A DNA stretch of 5,205 nucleotides from Pseudochelatococcus lubricantis. GTDB taxonomy: Bacteria > Pseudomonadota > Alphaproteobacteria > Rhizobiales > Beijerinckiaceae. A program made the position numbers and the translations under genes. Within the stretch, counting starts at the first letter, position 1; each line of letters begins with the position of its first letter. The notes below the pieces were generated by a model that did not search any database, had not been told where the DNA came from, and saw nothing but the letters and a program-made list of their open reading frames with translations. The stretch lies in the NCBI RefSeq assembly GCF_042432495.1, contig NZ_JBHLXC010000022.1, positions 1 to 5,205 on the forward strand, given 5' to 3'. This document shows positions 5,175-5,205 of this stretch, one piece after another.

Positions 5175-5205
5175 CAGCGGCGATGGCGACGAAGCCGAGG
5201 TACGA
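5140..5205 (-). mobile_element. C-terminal end of an IS5-type transposase, running off the right edge
   Basis: On the minus strand, 5205 down to 5143 reads SYLGFVAIAAVKLWMPFVHE plus R, then TAA at 5142-5140. An aromatic-LGF, small hydrophobic helix, (L/I)W and a short terminal VHE-like tail is how many IS5-family DDE transposases finish. The rest of the gene lies beyond the window. The element's terminal inverted repeat must lie just left of about 5140, inside the 3' end of the small membrane-protein gene, but its exact edge cannot be fixed from one end. It could be an intact element or a remnant. Confidence 0.55.

Noticed and set aside
1..5205. CRISPR arrays, tRNA and rRNA genes
   Set aside because: No regularly spaced direct repeats, and no tRNA- or rRNA-like sequence was recognised on either strand by eye.

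Overview
The window looks like accessory DNA, most likely plasmid-borne or part of an integrated mobile element, from a GC-rich alphaproteobacterium. The Acetobacteraceae are a reasonable guess but the sequence does not prove it. The grounds are GC-rich coding sequence with GC-ending codons, two different insertion-sequence remnants at the window edges, long stretches of gene-less or decayed DNA, and a compact array of overlapping small genes that resembles a plasmid stability/conjugation module.

Layout: positions 1-68 are the right end of an IS66-family element (last codons of the transposase and the terminal inverted repeat). Positions 69-1437 carry no convincing gene but hold a perfect 17-bp hairpin (226-263) and three shorter palindromes. 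Positions 1438-2466 are an intact zinc-independent MDR-family NADP-dependent oxidoreductase, the one clearly metabolic gene. Positions 2467-3400 are again essentially gene-less. They contain what looks like a frameshifted N-terminus of a MarC-type membrane protein, a degraded minus-strand reading frame, and a 31-bp block that recurs in diverged form upstream of the oxidoreductase.

From about 3406 onward the character changes. A candidate promoter is followed by four reading frames on the plus strand, each overlapping the next. They are a 126-residue helix-turn-helix protein, an 88-residue peptide consisting of a ParA/TraL-type P-loop N-terminus fused to an Arg/Lys-rich tail, a complete 227-residue ParA/TraL-like ATPase, and a 128-residue protein with a C-terminal membrane helix. 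The order DNA-binding protein, Walker ATPase, small tail-anchored protein matches the stbABC arrangement of IncW plasmids and the traKLM arrangement of IncP plasmids, located next to oriT. The inferred shared job is handling plasmid DNA (positioning/stability or relaxosome accessory function), with the DNA-binding protein marking the site and the ATPase and membrane protein linking it to the cell envelope.

The last 60 or so bases read on the minus strand as the C-terminus of an IS5-type transposase, so the end of the fourth gene lies against, or inside, an insertion-sequence edge. The main unusual item is the short P-loop reading frame wedged between the DNA-binding gene and the full ATPase.
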